Of a stretch of 64,000 nt of DNA, positions 33,708-42,730 are shown one piece after another. The notes under the pieces were generated by a model. That model saw nothing but the letters and a program-made list of their open reading frames with translations. It ran no database searches and was not told the origin of the DNA. The stretch's first letter is position 1, and every line of letters begins with the position of its first letter. Source of the stretch: Thalassolituus sp. UBA1087 (GTDB lineage: Bacteria; Pseudomonadota; Gammaproteobacteria; Pseudomonadales; Oceanobacteraceae); assembly GCA_002314145.1 (NCBI GenBank), contig DCCG01000004.1, positions 89,328 through 153,327 of the forward strand, given 5' to 3'. The position numbers and the translations under genes were made by a program.

Positions 33708-34535
33708 ATGTTAAAGCGTCTCGTAAAACCTCTGGTATTTGCGTCATTAATCACAGGTACCTTATCGGTACAGGCACACCGTTTATGGATTCTGCCGGAT
33801 GTCACAGTGCTCTCCGGCGAAGAGCCGACCGCGACGTTTGACGCGGCGGTATCCAACAGTATTTTTAATTTTGATCACGTCGCACTGCGCCCGGAAGCCA
33901 TCCATATTACGGCGCCGGACGGCAGCGATGTGGACGCCGAAAATGCGGCCAAAACCCGCTACCGCACCGTGTTTGATCTGAGCATGAAACAGGAAGGCAC
34001 TTACCGGGTGTATCTGTCCATGGCTGGTATGAACGCCTTCTGGAAAGACGCTGACGGAAAACGTCATATGTTCCCGGGACGCGGAAAATCCGCCACACCG
34101 GAAGAAATTCAGGATGCTATTCCCGATGACGCCGAAGACCTGCGGGTGATGGAAAGCTACCGCCGTTCTGAAACCTTCGTCACCGCCGGTGCACCGTCTG
34201 ATAACGTGCAGAAAATCAGTGGTCAAGGCGTGGAATTAAAAGCATTCACGCACCCCAACGATCTGTACGCCGGAGAACAGGCACGCTTCGCCCTGATGCT
34301 TAACGGTAAACCGCTGGCCGGTGCCGACGTCGTGCTGATTAAAGAAGGCACGCGCTACCGCGACAGTCAGGATGAAATCACCCTGACCACGGATAAAAAA
34401 GGCGAAATCAAGGTCAGCTGGCAGGGCGCAGGCCGTTACTTTATGGAAGCCGAATACAAAGACGATAAAGCGCAGAAACCGGCCACCATGCGTTCTGCTA
34501 CTTACACGGCCGTGTTTGAGGTATTGCCGGACTGA
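33708..34535 (+). CDS. DUF4198 domain periplasmic protein
   Basis: This 275-aa exported protein has a signal peptide (about 1-24). The DUF4198 N-terminus HRLWILPDVTVLSGEEPTATFDAAVSN follows directly after cleavage, and a histidine at the mature N-terminus is typical. A C-terminal Ig-like segment (PLAGADVVLIKEG through AEYKDD) is also typical. DUF4198 proteins are linked to cobalt/nickel or iron uptake; binding of a metal is an inference. AAGGAG precedes the ATG and the stop overlaps the next gene by one base. Confidence 0.85.
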   Translation: MLKRLVKPLVFASLITGTLSVQAHRLWILPDVTVLSGEEPTATFDAAVSNSIFNFDHVALRPEAIHITAPDGSDVDAENAAKTRYRTVFDLSMKQEGTYRVYLSMAGMNAFWKDADGKRHMFPGRGKSATPEEIQDAIPDDAEDLRVMESYRRSETFVTAGAPSDNVQKISGQGVELKAFTHPNDLYAGEQARFALMLNGKPLAGADVVLIKEGTRYRDSQDEITLTTDKKGEIKVSWQGAGRYFMEAEYKDDKAQKPATMRSATYTAVFEVLPD

Positions 34536-35983
34536 TGATCGCGTTGCAGTCGTATCTGATCGCCGCCGCCCTGGTGGCGGCGTTTCTGATATTCACCTTA
34601 TGGAGCTACCGCGTGCCGTTACAGCGCTGGTGGCAACAACGGCATAACCCGGCAGCACCGCGTAACGAGAGCGGTGTCGTGGTGGCCTATGCCAGCGAAA
34701 CCGGCGAAGCCCGCGCGCTGGCCGAACAGCTCAGCGCGGCGTTTGACGACGCGCAATGCCTGACGCTGAATCAATTATCCACGGATGATTTACGCCGGGT
34801 AAAGCAGGTGTTTATTATTGCCAGCACCACAGGTGAGGGCGACGCCCCGGACAACGGGCGGTTATTTTTATCACGGCTGAATGATATTCAGCTGAACCAT
34901 CTGAATTTTGCCGTGCTGGCGCTGGGCGATAGTGAATACTCACAATTCTGCAGCTTTGGGTTAGCACTGCATCAGGCGCTGCATCAAAGTGGCGCCTCAG
35001 CATTATTTGACGTTGTGACCGTTGACGATATGAATGTCGCCGACATCGAGCAATGGCACACCCAACTGGCCGGGCAGGGCATTGCCGGCACGCCGTTAGC
35101 CAACAGCGCAGCAGATAGCGCTGCCAATGTGAGCGGCAATAATGCCGCAGCACTGGTCACCTCCGCCAAAACCCAGGCGCCCCTGCATGTTATCCGTTTT
35201 CAGCACCGTGCCTGGGTCAACCCCGGCAGCCCCGGCGCGCCGATATACGACATTGAATTAAGCTACAACAGCACCTTAAGCGACTGGCAGGCCGGCGATA
35301 TTCTCGAATGTTTTCTGACCGCGCCTGACGGCAGCACCGCGAAGCGCGAATACAGTATCGCCAGTGTGCCGGCGGAGCAGAACCTGCGCCTGTTAGTCCG
35401 CGAAAAAAATTACCCCGACGGCAGCCCGGGCATAGGTTCCGGCTGGTTGTGCCGTGCAGCCGCCCCCGGCGACTGGATGCCTGCCTCCATCCGTTCCAAT
35501 CCCGATTTTCACGCGCCTGATAACGAAGTGCCGCTGATTTTAATCGGCAACGGCACTGGCCTGGCAGGCCTGCGCGCACACCTGATGCAGCGCCAGCAAA
35601 ACGGTGCGACCGGGCGCAACTGGCTGATATTCGGCGAACGCAGCCCGACCCACGACCGCCCCTGGCACACCGAACTGAAAGGCTGGGTGCGCAGTGGTCA
35701 TCTGCACCAGCTGGATCTGACCTATTCCCGCTTCAGCGACGCCGAACACAGCGCCAAAGACGTTCCACCGGCGGAATACACCCATGTGGGTTATGTGCAG
35801 GCGGTGGTTGCTGAAAAAGCAGAATTAATTCAACAATGGCTGGAACAGGGCGCCTGCATCCTCGTCTGCGGCAGCCGCGACGGCATGGCCAAAGACGTTG
35901 ACGACACCCTGAAATCCATACTCGGCGAACAGGCACTGGAAAGCCTTATCCTCGATGGCCGCTACCGGCGCGACGTGTATTAA
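34535..35983 (+). CDS. Membrane-anchored flavodoxin/NADPH-flavin reductase
   Basis: This 482-aa protein has one N-terminal helix (SYLIAAALVAAFLIFTLW). A flavodoxin domain follows (VVAYASETGEARALAEQL, STTGEGDAPDNGRLF, LALGDSEYSQFC). Next is a ferredoxin-NADP reductase module with REYSIAS for FAD, IGNGTGLAGLRAHL for NADPH, and a C-terminal CGSRDGMAKDVDDTL. It resembles the alpha subunit of sulfite reductase or P450 reductase, but the operon suggests delivery of electrons for ferric-siderophore reduction. It is the last gene before a REP array. Confidence 0.85.
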   Translation: MIALQSYLIAAALVAAFLIFTLWSYRVPLQRWWQQRHNPAAPRNESGVVVAYASETGEARALAEQLSAAFDDAQCLTLNQLSTDDLRRVKQVFIIASTTGEGDAPDNGRLFLSRLNDIQLNHLNFAVLALGDSEYSQFCSFGLALHQALHQSGASALFDVVTVDDMNVADIEQWHTQLAGQGIAGTPLANSAADSAANVSGNNAAALVTSAKTQAPLHVIRFQHRAWVNPGSPGAPIYDIELSYNSTLSDWQAGDILECFLTAPDGSTAKREYSIASVPAEQNLRLLVREKNYPDGSPGIGSGWLCRAAAPGDWMPASIRSNPDFHAPDNEVPLILIGNGTGLAGLRAHLMQRQQNGATGRNWLIFGERSPTHDRPWHTELKGWVRSGHLHQLDLTYSRFSDAEHSAKDVPPAEYTHVGYVQAVVAEKAELIQQWLEQGACILVCGSRDGMAKDVDDTLKSILGEQALESLILDGRYRRDVY

Positions 35984-36029
35984 ATCCGGCAGACTTAATG
36001 ACCGCCGCCGTTGCAGCTGAGCTCTATAT

Positions 36030-36790
36030 ATAGGAGCTGCTTCAGCTGCGAAATCCGGCGCCAGCCGGACATGCACCGCCTGCGCGCTTTGCTCGGATGC
36101 CCATTCTGCCACCGCTGTTAATTTGTGCAGGCGCTGCTTCAGCTGCGAAATCCGGCGTAGCCGGACATGCTCAGCCGCCGCGTTTTGCACGGATTCCCAT
36201 TCTGCCACCGCTGTTAATTTGTTCAGGCGCTTCTTCCGCTATGAAATCCAGCGCCAGCCGGACATGCACAGCCTCTGCGCTTTGCACATATTCCGTATAC
36301 CGCCACCGCTATCTATCTGTGTAGGAGCTGCTTCAGCTGCGAATCCGGCGATAGCCGGACATGCACCGCCTGCGCGCTTTGCACGGATTCGCATTTTGCC
36401 ACCGCTATGTATTCGTGTAGGAGCTGCTTCCGCTGCGAAATCCGGCGCCAGCCGGACATGCACCGCCTGCGCGCTTTGCACGGATGCCCATTCTGCCACC
36501 GCTATTAATTTGTGTAGGAGCTGCTTCAGCTGCGATTCCGGCGACAGCCGGACATGCTCAGCCTGCACGCTTTGCACGGATTCGCATTCTGCCGCCGTTA
36601 TTAATTTGTGTAGGAGCTGCTTCAGCTGCGAAATCCGGCGCCAGCCGGACATGCACCGCCTGCGCGCTTTGCTCGGATTCCGTATTCTGCCACCGCTATG
36701 TATTCGTGTAGGAGCTGCTTCAGCTGCGAAATCCGGCGACAGCCGGACATGCACAGCCCTGGCCTTATACACACATCCCGCAAATCACCC
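36030..36790 (+). repeat. Tandem REP array 1, eight units of about 97 bp
   Basis: Units begin near 36030, 36127, 36223, 36321, 36417, 36514, 36610 and 36708, a spacing of 96-98 bp. Each has a REP head and a conserved linker. The head is GTAGGAGCTGCTTCAGCTGC, then GAAA, then a hairpin TCCGGC/GCCGGA. The linker contains GCGCGCTTTGCACGGATTC. The head matches the Pseudomonas GTAGGAGC...GCGAA...CCGG REP type. Hairpin loops vary (GCCA, GTA, GATA, GACA) while stems are kept. Units 2 and 3 are the most degenerate. Open frames across the array are artefacts of the repeat. Confidence 0.9.
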
Positions 36791-36880
36791 AGCCCATACG
36801 TCCTCATCCCTGCGACACCCGCCATAACAGAACCGTGCGGAGCCCTTCCCAAACGCCGGTAAACCGCGCACGATATCCAC

Positions 36881-37648
36881 ATGACCGATATCCACACCAT
36901 TCTTATTGCCGGCAGCGGCGGTACCATCGCCAAAGCCCTGATCGCACACTGGCAAAATGCCGGTGCGCGCGTGCTGACCATGGGCCGGGCCGCCGGGGCA
37001 GAGGTTTGGGAAAACGCGCACGATTCGCGGCATCTGACAACCGATTTAACCGACGTCGCGAATATCCCCGCCATCACTGCATGGCTTAAAAATTACGGCC
37101 TGCCGGATGCCGTTATCGTCTGCTCTGGCTTTCTGCACACTGATGAGACGGCTGATCAAAAGGGCGGTGACACGCCCGGCAAACCCTCCCTGCCGGAAAA
37201 AGCCTTAAAAGACATCACCGATGACTTCCTGCTGCACAATATGCAGATCAACCTGCTGGCGCATATCCATCTCGCCCAGGCCGTCGCGCCACTGCTGAAA
37301 CGCCGCTCAACGCTGAAATGGATGTCACTCTCCGCCATGGTCGGCTCCATCACCGACAACCAGCTCGGCGGCTGGTACAGCTACCGCATGAGCAAAGCCG
37401 CGCTCAATATGTTTATCAAAACCCTTAGCATCGAATGGCAACGCAAAGCGCCAGACAGCATCGTCGTCGCCACCCATCCCGGCACCACCGACAGCGCACT
37501 GTCAGAACCCTTTCAGGCCAATATCAAAGACGGCAAACTCTATACACCAGAGCTGACCGCAGAGCGGTTAAGCAGGATATTGGAAGAGCTGAATGCAGAG
37601 CAGAACGGCCACCTGCTGCATTGGGATGGCAGCGTGCTGCCGTTTTAA
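36881..37648 (+). CDS. Short-chain dehydrogenase/reductase, CsgA-like
   Basis: This 255-aa Rossmann-fold oxidoreductase has the cofactor motif IAGSGGTIAKALIAHW near the N-terminus. The catalytic region has SLSAMVGSITDNQ (serine) and YSYRMSKAALNMFIKTL (YxxxK). ATHPGTTDSALSEPF follows. It resembles C-factor/CsgA-like SDRs, and its substrate is unknown. Only a weak ribosome-binding site precedes the ATG. It is the sole gene between two REP arrays in the same orientation. Confidence 0.87.
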   Translation: MTDIHTILIAGSGGTIAKALIAHWQNAGARVLTMGRAAGAEVWENAHDSRHLTTDLTDVANIPAITAWLKNYGLPDAVIVCSGFLHTDETADQKGGDTPGKPSLPEKALKDITDDFLLHNMQINLLAHIHLAQAVAPLLKRRSTLKWMSLSAMVGSITDNQLGGWYSYRMSKAALNMFIKTLSIEWQRKAPDSIVVATHPGTTDSALSEPFQANIKDGKLYTPELTAERLSRILEELNAEQNGHLLHWDGSVLPF

Positions 37649-37696
37649 ACGGCGCCCCTGTTGATCTGCAGGCGCTGCTACACCTGTGCTCTGTAT

Positions 37697-38255
37697 GTAG
37701 GAGCTGCTTCAGCTGCGAATCCGGCGATAGCCGGACATGCACCGCCTGCGCGCTTTGCACGGATTCCCATTCTGCCACCGCTGTTAACTTTTGTAGGAGC
37801 TGCTTCAGCTGCGAAATCCGGCGCAGCCGGACATGCCCGGTCCCGCGCTTTGCACGGATTCGCATTCTGCCGCCGCTATTAATTTGTGTAGGAGCTGCTT
37901 CCGCTGCGAATCCGGTGACAGCCGGACATGCTCAGCCTCCGCACTTTGCACCGATTCCGTATTCTGCCACCGCTATCTATCTGTGTAGGAGCTGCTTCAG
38001 CTGCGAAATCCGGCGCCAGCCGGACATGCACCGCCTGCGCGCTTTGCACGGATTCCGGATACCGCCGCTATCTATCTGTGTAGGAGCTGCTTCAGCTGCG
38101 AAATCCGGCGCAGCCGGACATACACAGCCTCTGCGCCATACACACATTCCGTTAACCGCCATTGCGATGTTCAGTGTAGGAGCTGCTTCAGCTGCGAAAT
38201 CCGGCGCCAGCCGGACATACACAGCCTCTGCGCTATACACACGTCCCGGAAACCA
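37697..38255 (+). repeat. Tandem REP array 2, six units of about 96 bp
   Basis: Units begin near 37697, 37793, 37888, 37985, 38080 and 38176, spaced 95-97 bp, with the same head and linker as array 1 and the same orientation. A decayed partial copy (GCAGGCGCTGCT) lies near 37668-37679. The last unit ends in a linker variant with ATACACAC and TCCCG, as does the last unit of array 1. Loop variation (GATA, GCA, GACA, GCCA) with conserved stems supports a real hairpin. Confidence 0.9.
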
Positions 38256-38384
38256 CACAGACCTTGCGGCCCTGGCTGCTGAAGTACCTCCCACTGTGAG
38301 GTAAGCGGCTTTTAACTTGAATCCAGCGACACAGAACCGCGGATATTGACGGGTTTTGATGCTTTTTGCTTACAAAAATATCAG

Positions 38385-38390
38385 TATACT
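38385..38390 (+). promoter_or_regulatory. Possible -10 of the mrr promoter
   Basis: TATACT lies 28 nt before the mrr ATG in an AT-rich stretch right after the REP array. No good -35 is placed 16-18 nt upstream. Confidence 0.3.
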
Positions 38391-38418
38391 TGGGAAGAAA
38401 TACGACACAGGAAACGGA

Positions 38419-39330
38419 ATGCCGATCCCCGACTATCAAACACTGATGCGCCCGATGCTCGAAGCGTTAGGCATGGGCCCAATGTCGTTACGCCAGCTGG
38501 TGGATGGCCTCAGCGACCTGTACAACCTCAGCGAAGAAGAACGCAAGCTGCTCACACCAAGCAAACGCAGTCCGCTGATGTACAACCGGGTCGCCTGGGC
38601 GGCCACCTACCTGCGTAAAGCAGGCCTGATAGAAAGCCCCAAACGCGGTATCAACGAGCTGACAGCCAGGGGCAAGAGGGCGCTGATTGAATGCCCGGAA
38701 AAGATAGATAACCGCTATCTGCGCCAGTTTGAGATGTTCCAGCGGTTTCAGTCTATCGACCGGGAAACAGCACCAATCGCAGAAGAAGCCGTACAGCCGG
38801 ATTCGGAACTGGACCCCACAGAGCGTTTGGAAGCCGCTCATCTCGAGCTTCAGACCAGCCTGGCAGAAGACGTTCTCGATCTGGTCAAAAAACAAACCCC
38901 GCAGTTCTTCGAAGTGCTGGTCGTGCAGATGATGCAGGCCATGGGCTATGGCGGCTGGAGTAAGGACTCAGGCAGTGCAACCCAGTATACTGGCGACGGC
39001 GGTATCGACGGCATCATCAACGAAGATCCGCTGGGGCTGGAAACCATCTACCTGCAGGCCAAACGCTACACAGAATCGGCCGTAGGCCGCCCGGATATAC
39101 AGGCTTTTGTTGGCGCGCTGGAAATGAACCGCGCGCGCAAAGGCGTGTTTATCACCACCAGTCGTTTCAGCCGCGATGCGCTGGAATACGTGTCGATGAT
39201 TGGCAAACGCGTGGTACTGATCGACGGCAAACAACTGGCGGAACTGATGATCAAACACAACCTGGGCGTCAGCGTAAAAGAAACGTATCAGGTAAAAGCG
39301 ATAGACTCGGACTACTTTGCAGAAGATTGA
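38419..39330 (+). CDS. mrr: Mrr-type restriction endonuclease
   Basis: This 303-aa predicted type IV nuclease, or Mrr-like REase, attacks modified DNA. The N-terminal winged-helix region (about 1-95) includes MPIPDYQTLMRPMLEALG and a YLRKAGLIESPKRGI recognition wing. The C-terminal PD-(D/E)xK-type domain has GDGGIDGII followed by IYLQAKRYT, the Mrr catalytic D and QxK. A family-type FITTSRFSRDALEY follows. AGGA precedes ATG 38419; the longer frame is not used. It is followed by a separate type I restriction operon. Confidence 0.9.
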   Translation: MPIPDYQTLMRPMLEALGMGPMSLRQLVDGLSDLYNLSEEERKLLTPSKRSPLMYNRVAWAATYLRKAGLIESPKRGINELTARGKRALIECPEKIDNRYLRQFEMFQRFQSIDRETAPIAEEAVQPDSELDPTERLEAAHLELQTSLAEDVLDLVKKQTPQFFEVLVVQMMQAMGYGGWSKDSGSATQYTGDGGIDGIINEDPLGLETIYLQAKRYTESAVGRPDIQAFVGALEMNRARKGVFITTSRFSRDALEYVSMIGKRVVLIDGKQLAELMIKHNLGVSVKETYQVKAIDSDYFAED

Positions 39331-39401
39331 GCCCAGAAAACTGAGCCCAGAAAATTGAAGGCGGGAATTAATCCGCCCTGCGTTAAAAACCAAAATGAAA
39401 A

Positions 39402-39441
39402 ATACGGGGTTTACCCTGCAATATCTGCAGTAACCCCGTAT
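39402..39441. promoter_or_regulatory. Composite palindrome directly before hsdM
   Basis: Outer arms ATACGGGGTT (39402-39411) and AACCCCGTAT (39432-39441) enclose inner arms CTGCA and TGCAG around ATATC. It ends 17 bp before the hsdM ATG, next to its TAAGGA ribosome-binding site. It may be an operator or an RNA hairpin limiting expression. Confidence 0.6.
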
Positions 39442-39458
39442 CAGTTAAGGAACACTCC

Positions 39459-41099
39459 ATGGCACGCAAGCCTGCTGACAAGAAAGAAACCGCTAAAAAC
39501 AAAAAAGAAAAAAGCTTTGAGCAAACCCTGTGGGCTACTGCCGATAAACTGCGCGGCTCGGTGGAATCATCTGAATACAAGCACGTGGTGCTGTCGCTGA
39601 TCTTCCTCAAATTTATCAGCGACAAATTCGAACAGCGCAAACAGCAGATGATTGACGAAGGGCAGGGTGATTACGTCGATATGGTGGAGTTTTACACCAT
39701 GGCCAACACCTTCTACCTGCCGGAAGAAAGCCGCTGGGATTTTATTGCCAAACACGCCAAGCAGGATGACATCGCCGTTAAAATCGACACCGCCCTGCAC
39801 ACCATCGAAAAGAACAATAAATCCCTGCGCGGTGCGTTGCCGGATAATTATTTCTCGCGTCTTAACCTCGACGTCAGCAAGCTGGCGGCGCTGATCGACG
39901 GCATCAACAATATCGATACTCTCGTTAAGGAAGAAGGTGCCGACAGCTCAGGGCAGAAAGCAGCCAGTACCGAAGATATCGTCGGCCGGGTGTACGAATA
40001 TTTCCTCGGCAACTTCGCTGCTACCGAGGGCAAAGGTGGCGGTGAATTTTACACGCCCAAATGTGTGGTCAATCTGCTGGCGGAAATGATCGAGCCTTAC
40101 TACGGCAAAATTTACGACCCATGCTGCGGTTCCGGCGGTATGTTCGTGCAGTCGGTCAAATTTGTTGAAAACCACAAAGGCAACAAAAAAGACATCTCCA
40201 TCTACGGTCAGGAACAGACCAGCACCACCTACAAGCTGGCCAAAATGAACCTGGCGATCCGCGGCATTAGCGCCAATCTCGGCGACGTGCCCGCCGACAC
40301 CTTTTTTAAAGACCAGCACCCGGATTTAAAAGCCGACTTTATCATCGCCAACCCGCCGTTTAACTTAAAAGAATGGCGCGGCCCCGATGAACTCACCGAC
40401 GACCCGCGCTGGGCCGGATACGAAACCCCGCCCACCGGCAACGCCAACTACGGCTGGATTCTGCATATGATCAGCAAGCTCAGCGACAACGGCGTCGCGG
40501 GCTTTGTACTGGCTAACGGATCTATGTCTACAAGCACAAAGGGGGAAGGTGAAATCCGCAAACAGATTATCGACAACGATCTGGTCGACTGCATGATCGC
40601 CCTGCCGGGCCAGCTGTTCTACACCACCCAGATTCCCGTGTGCCTGTGGTTTTTAACCAAAAATAAAAAGGCGCAGACTTTCAGTGACGGGCGCCAGCAG
40701 CACCGCAACCGCGAAGGCGAAACCCTGTTTATCGACGCCCGCAATATGGGCAGCATGGTCGACCGCACCCATAAAGAACTCACCGCCGACGATATCGCCG
40801 CCATCGCCGATACCTACCACGCATGGCGGGGTGAGCCCGTTCTTTCAGACGATGGGGAAGAGGGCTATCAGGACGTTGCTGGTTTTTGTAAAAGCGCCAG
40901 CCTCGCCGATATCCAAAGCAACGACTACGTATTAACCCCGGGCCGCTACGTCGGCGCCGCCGAAATCGAAGACGACGGCGAACTGTTTGAAGAAAAAATG
41001 CGTGAGTTAACCCAAACCCTGTTTCAGCAAATGGCCGAAGCGCAGGAGCTGGATGCCGTGATTAAACAGAACCTGAAGGGGCTGGGTTATGGTGAGTGA
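39459..41099 (+). CDS. hsdM: Type I restriction-modification methyltransferase subunit HsdM
   Basis: This 546-aa N6-adenine methyltransferase subunit has a helical N-terminal HsdM_N domain (about 20-150, TLWATADKLRGSVESSEYKHV). The SAM-binding motif DPCCGSGGMFVQS lies near 220-232 and the catalytic NPPF at 298-301. It modifies the sequence selected by HsdS and protects host DNA. A basic lysine-rich N-terminus (KPADKKETAKNKKEK) is notable. The hsdS ATG lies 11 bp inside its end. Confidence 0.96.
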   Translation: MARKPADKKETAKNKKEKSFEQTLWATADKLRGSVESSEYKHVVLSLIFLKFISDKFEQRKQQMIDEGQGDYVDMVEFYTMANTFYLPEESRWDFIAKHAKQDDIAVKIDTALHTIEKNNKSLRGALPDNYFSRLNLDVSKLAALIDGINNIDTLVKEEGADSSGQKAASTEDIVGRVYEYFLGNFAATEGKGGGEFYTPKCVVNLLAEMIEPYYGKIYDPCCGSGGMFVQSVKFVENHKGNKKDISIYGQEQTSTTYKLAKMNLAIRGISANLGDVPADTFFKDQHPDLKADFIIANPPFNLKEWRGPDELTDDPRWAGYETPPTGNANYGWILHMISKLSDNGVAGFVLANGSMSTSTKGEGEIRKQIIDNDLVDCMIALPGQLFYTTQIPVCLWFLTKNKKAQTFSDGRQQHRNREGETLFIDARNMGSMVDRTHKELTADDIAAIADTYHAWRGEPVLSDDGEEGYQDVAGFCKSASLADIQSNDYVLTPGRYVGAAEIEDDGELFEEKMRELTQTLFQQMAEAQELDAVIKQNLKGLGYGE

Positions 41100-42489
41100 G
41101 TGGCAACAAGCATTTCTAACAGATTTATATGAAATTGGTTCTGGCCTATCGAAACCTGCTGAAGACTTTGGCAGCGGTTATCCGTTTCTGGCTTTTAAAG
41201 ATGTCTTCAACAACGTTTTCGTGCCTGCTGAGTTGGAACAACTAGTTCAATCCAATGAAAAGGAACAGCAAAAGTGCTCAGTTTTGCGTGGAGACGTTTT
41301 TCTGACGAGAACCAGCGAAACTATGAATGAGCTTGGCATGAGCAGTGTTGCTCTAAAAGACTACCCCCAAGCTACATTTAACGGATTTACAAAGAGACTT
41401 CGGCCTAAAGAGGGTAATTCTCTTGTTCCAGAATACGTTGCTTACTATCTCCGTAGTCCTGCATTCCGTACGAAAATGCTAGCGTTTTCGACTATGTCGA
41501 CAAGAGCTAGTTTGAACAATGAAATGATCGGCCGGTTAACAATTGATTTCCCTAATCCAGAAGTTCAGTTCCGGATAGCCGCTGTTCTGAAAGCTTTTGA
41601 TGACAAAATCGCTCTGAACTGCCAGATCAACACCACCCTCGAATCCATGGCACAGGCATTATTTAAAAGCTGGTTTGTGGATTTTGATCCGGTGATCGAC
41701 AACGCCCTCGCCGCCGGTCATGAAATCCCCGACGCCTTGCAAAAAAGAGCGCAGGCCCGCGCCGCCAGACACGAAGCGCTGTGCCAGCAGATCAACAAAA
41801 CCACAGAGACCACCGACGCCGCCAGCGCAGAACAGCCCCTGCCAAACGGCCTCCTGCCGACTGAGATACAACAACTCTTCCCCGACCGCTTTGTCTTTAC
41901 TGAAGAAATGGGCTGGGTGCCTGAGGGGTGGGAAGCGATAAAGTTTTCAGATTTGGTTGAAGCAAAGCAAGGCAAATACTTGGCCAAAGACGAAATGAAA
42001 GAGCTCCCTGAAGGAGATTTCATCTATCCGGTTTGGGGGGGGAATGGAATCTTGGGATATTCTTTGAAAAAAGCTTATGAAGAGCCTGTCACTTTGATGA
42101 CATGCAGGGGATCAAATTGTGGACTAATAAAAACCACTCAATCTCCTTCGTGGGTTTCTAACAACTCTTTCGCATGTAGCTCAAAATATGGATCGCAGTA
42201 TTTTTTGTATTTGTACTTTCTGAGTGAAGACTTTTCAGAGTGTGTTAGCGGTTCAGCTCAACCTCAAATCACCTATACCGCTCTGAAAAACAAACTGATG
42301 AAATATCCTGTTTCTAAGAGTGTCTGTGATGCGTTTTCCCAAATAGTCGCCGTTTTTAGAGAAAAGCAGTTTGATAATGACCGGCAGATGGAGCTGCTAT
42401 GTCAGCTCCGCGACTCCCTGCTCCCTAAGCTCCTCTCCGGCCAGCTCACCATTCCCGCAGCCGAACAGGCGATAGACGAGGTGAACTAA
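41089..42489 (+). CDS. hsdS: Type I specificity subunit HsdS
   Basis: This 466-aa DNA-recognition subunit has two target-recognition domains (about 1-155 and 280-420). Each is followed by a helical conserved region: AAVLKAFDDKIALNCQINTT near 162-181, and KQFDNDRQMELLCQLRDSLL near 427-446. The two TRDs define the halves of a bipartite target. The TRD stretches are clearly AT-richer than the conserved regions, as expected when TRDs are exchanged by recombination. The start overlaps the end of hsdM. The target cannot be predicted by eye. Confidence 0.93.
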   Translation: MVSEWQQAFLTDLYEIGSGLSKPAEDFGSGYPFLAFKDVFNNVFVPAELEQLVQSNEKEQQKCSVLRGDVFLTRTSETMNELGMSSVALKDYPQATFNGFTKRLRPKEGNSLVPEYVAYYLRSPAFRTKMLAFSTMSTRASLNNEMIGRLTIDFPNPEVQFRIAAVLKAFDDKIALNCQINTTLESMAQALFKSWFVDFDPVIDNALAAGHEIPDALQKRAQARAARHEALCQQINKTTETTDAASAEQPLPNGLLPTEIQQLFPDRFVFTEEMGWVPEGWEAIKFSDLVEAKQGKYLAKDEMKELPEGDFIYPVWGGNGILGYSLKKAYEEPVTLMTCRGSNCGLIKTTQSPSWVSNNSFACSSKYGSQYFLYLYFLSEDFSECVSGSAQPQITYTALKNKLMKYPVSKSVCDAFSQIVAVFREKQFDNDRQMELLCQLRDSLLPKLLSGQLTIPAAEQAIDEVN

Positions 42490-42730
42490 CCCTTATGTCC
42501 AGATTTGTGGCAGAGACTGTTTATCCGCACGGGCAGGAACATGCCGCTTTTCTGTTGGCGGGTGTTGCTGACGGAGCTTTGAGCGCAGAAGCGGCCGGTG
42601 AGCAGGGTTTCTTTTGTGTGTCGGAGAAAAAGGGACGTTCAGCCTGCCGCAAAACCGGGAGTCTGACCCGGAGCGATCTGTTCAGGGACGATCTGCACGC
42701 GTGTTTAACTTTCTGTCGCAGGGAGGCGAT

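Noticed and set aside
36030..38255. CRISPR array
   Set aside because: The whole 97-bp unit is conserved, including the linkers. There are no unique spacers, the repeat head is a REP palindrome, and no cas genes are present.
36097..38304. Several 60-290 codon open frames across the REP arrays on both strands
   Set aside because: They arise because the unit length is near a multiple of three. Their translations are repeats of the same short words, without start signals, and they switch frame with unit-length changes.
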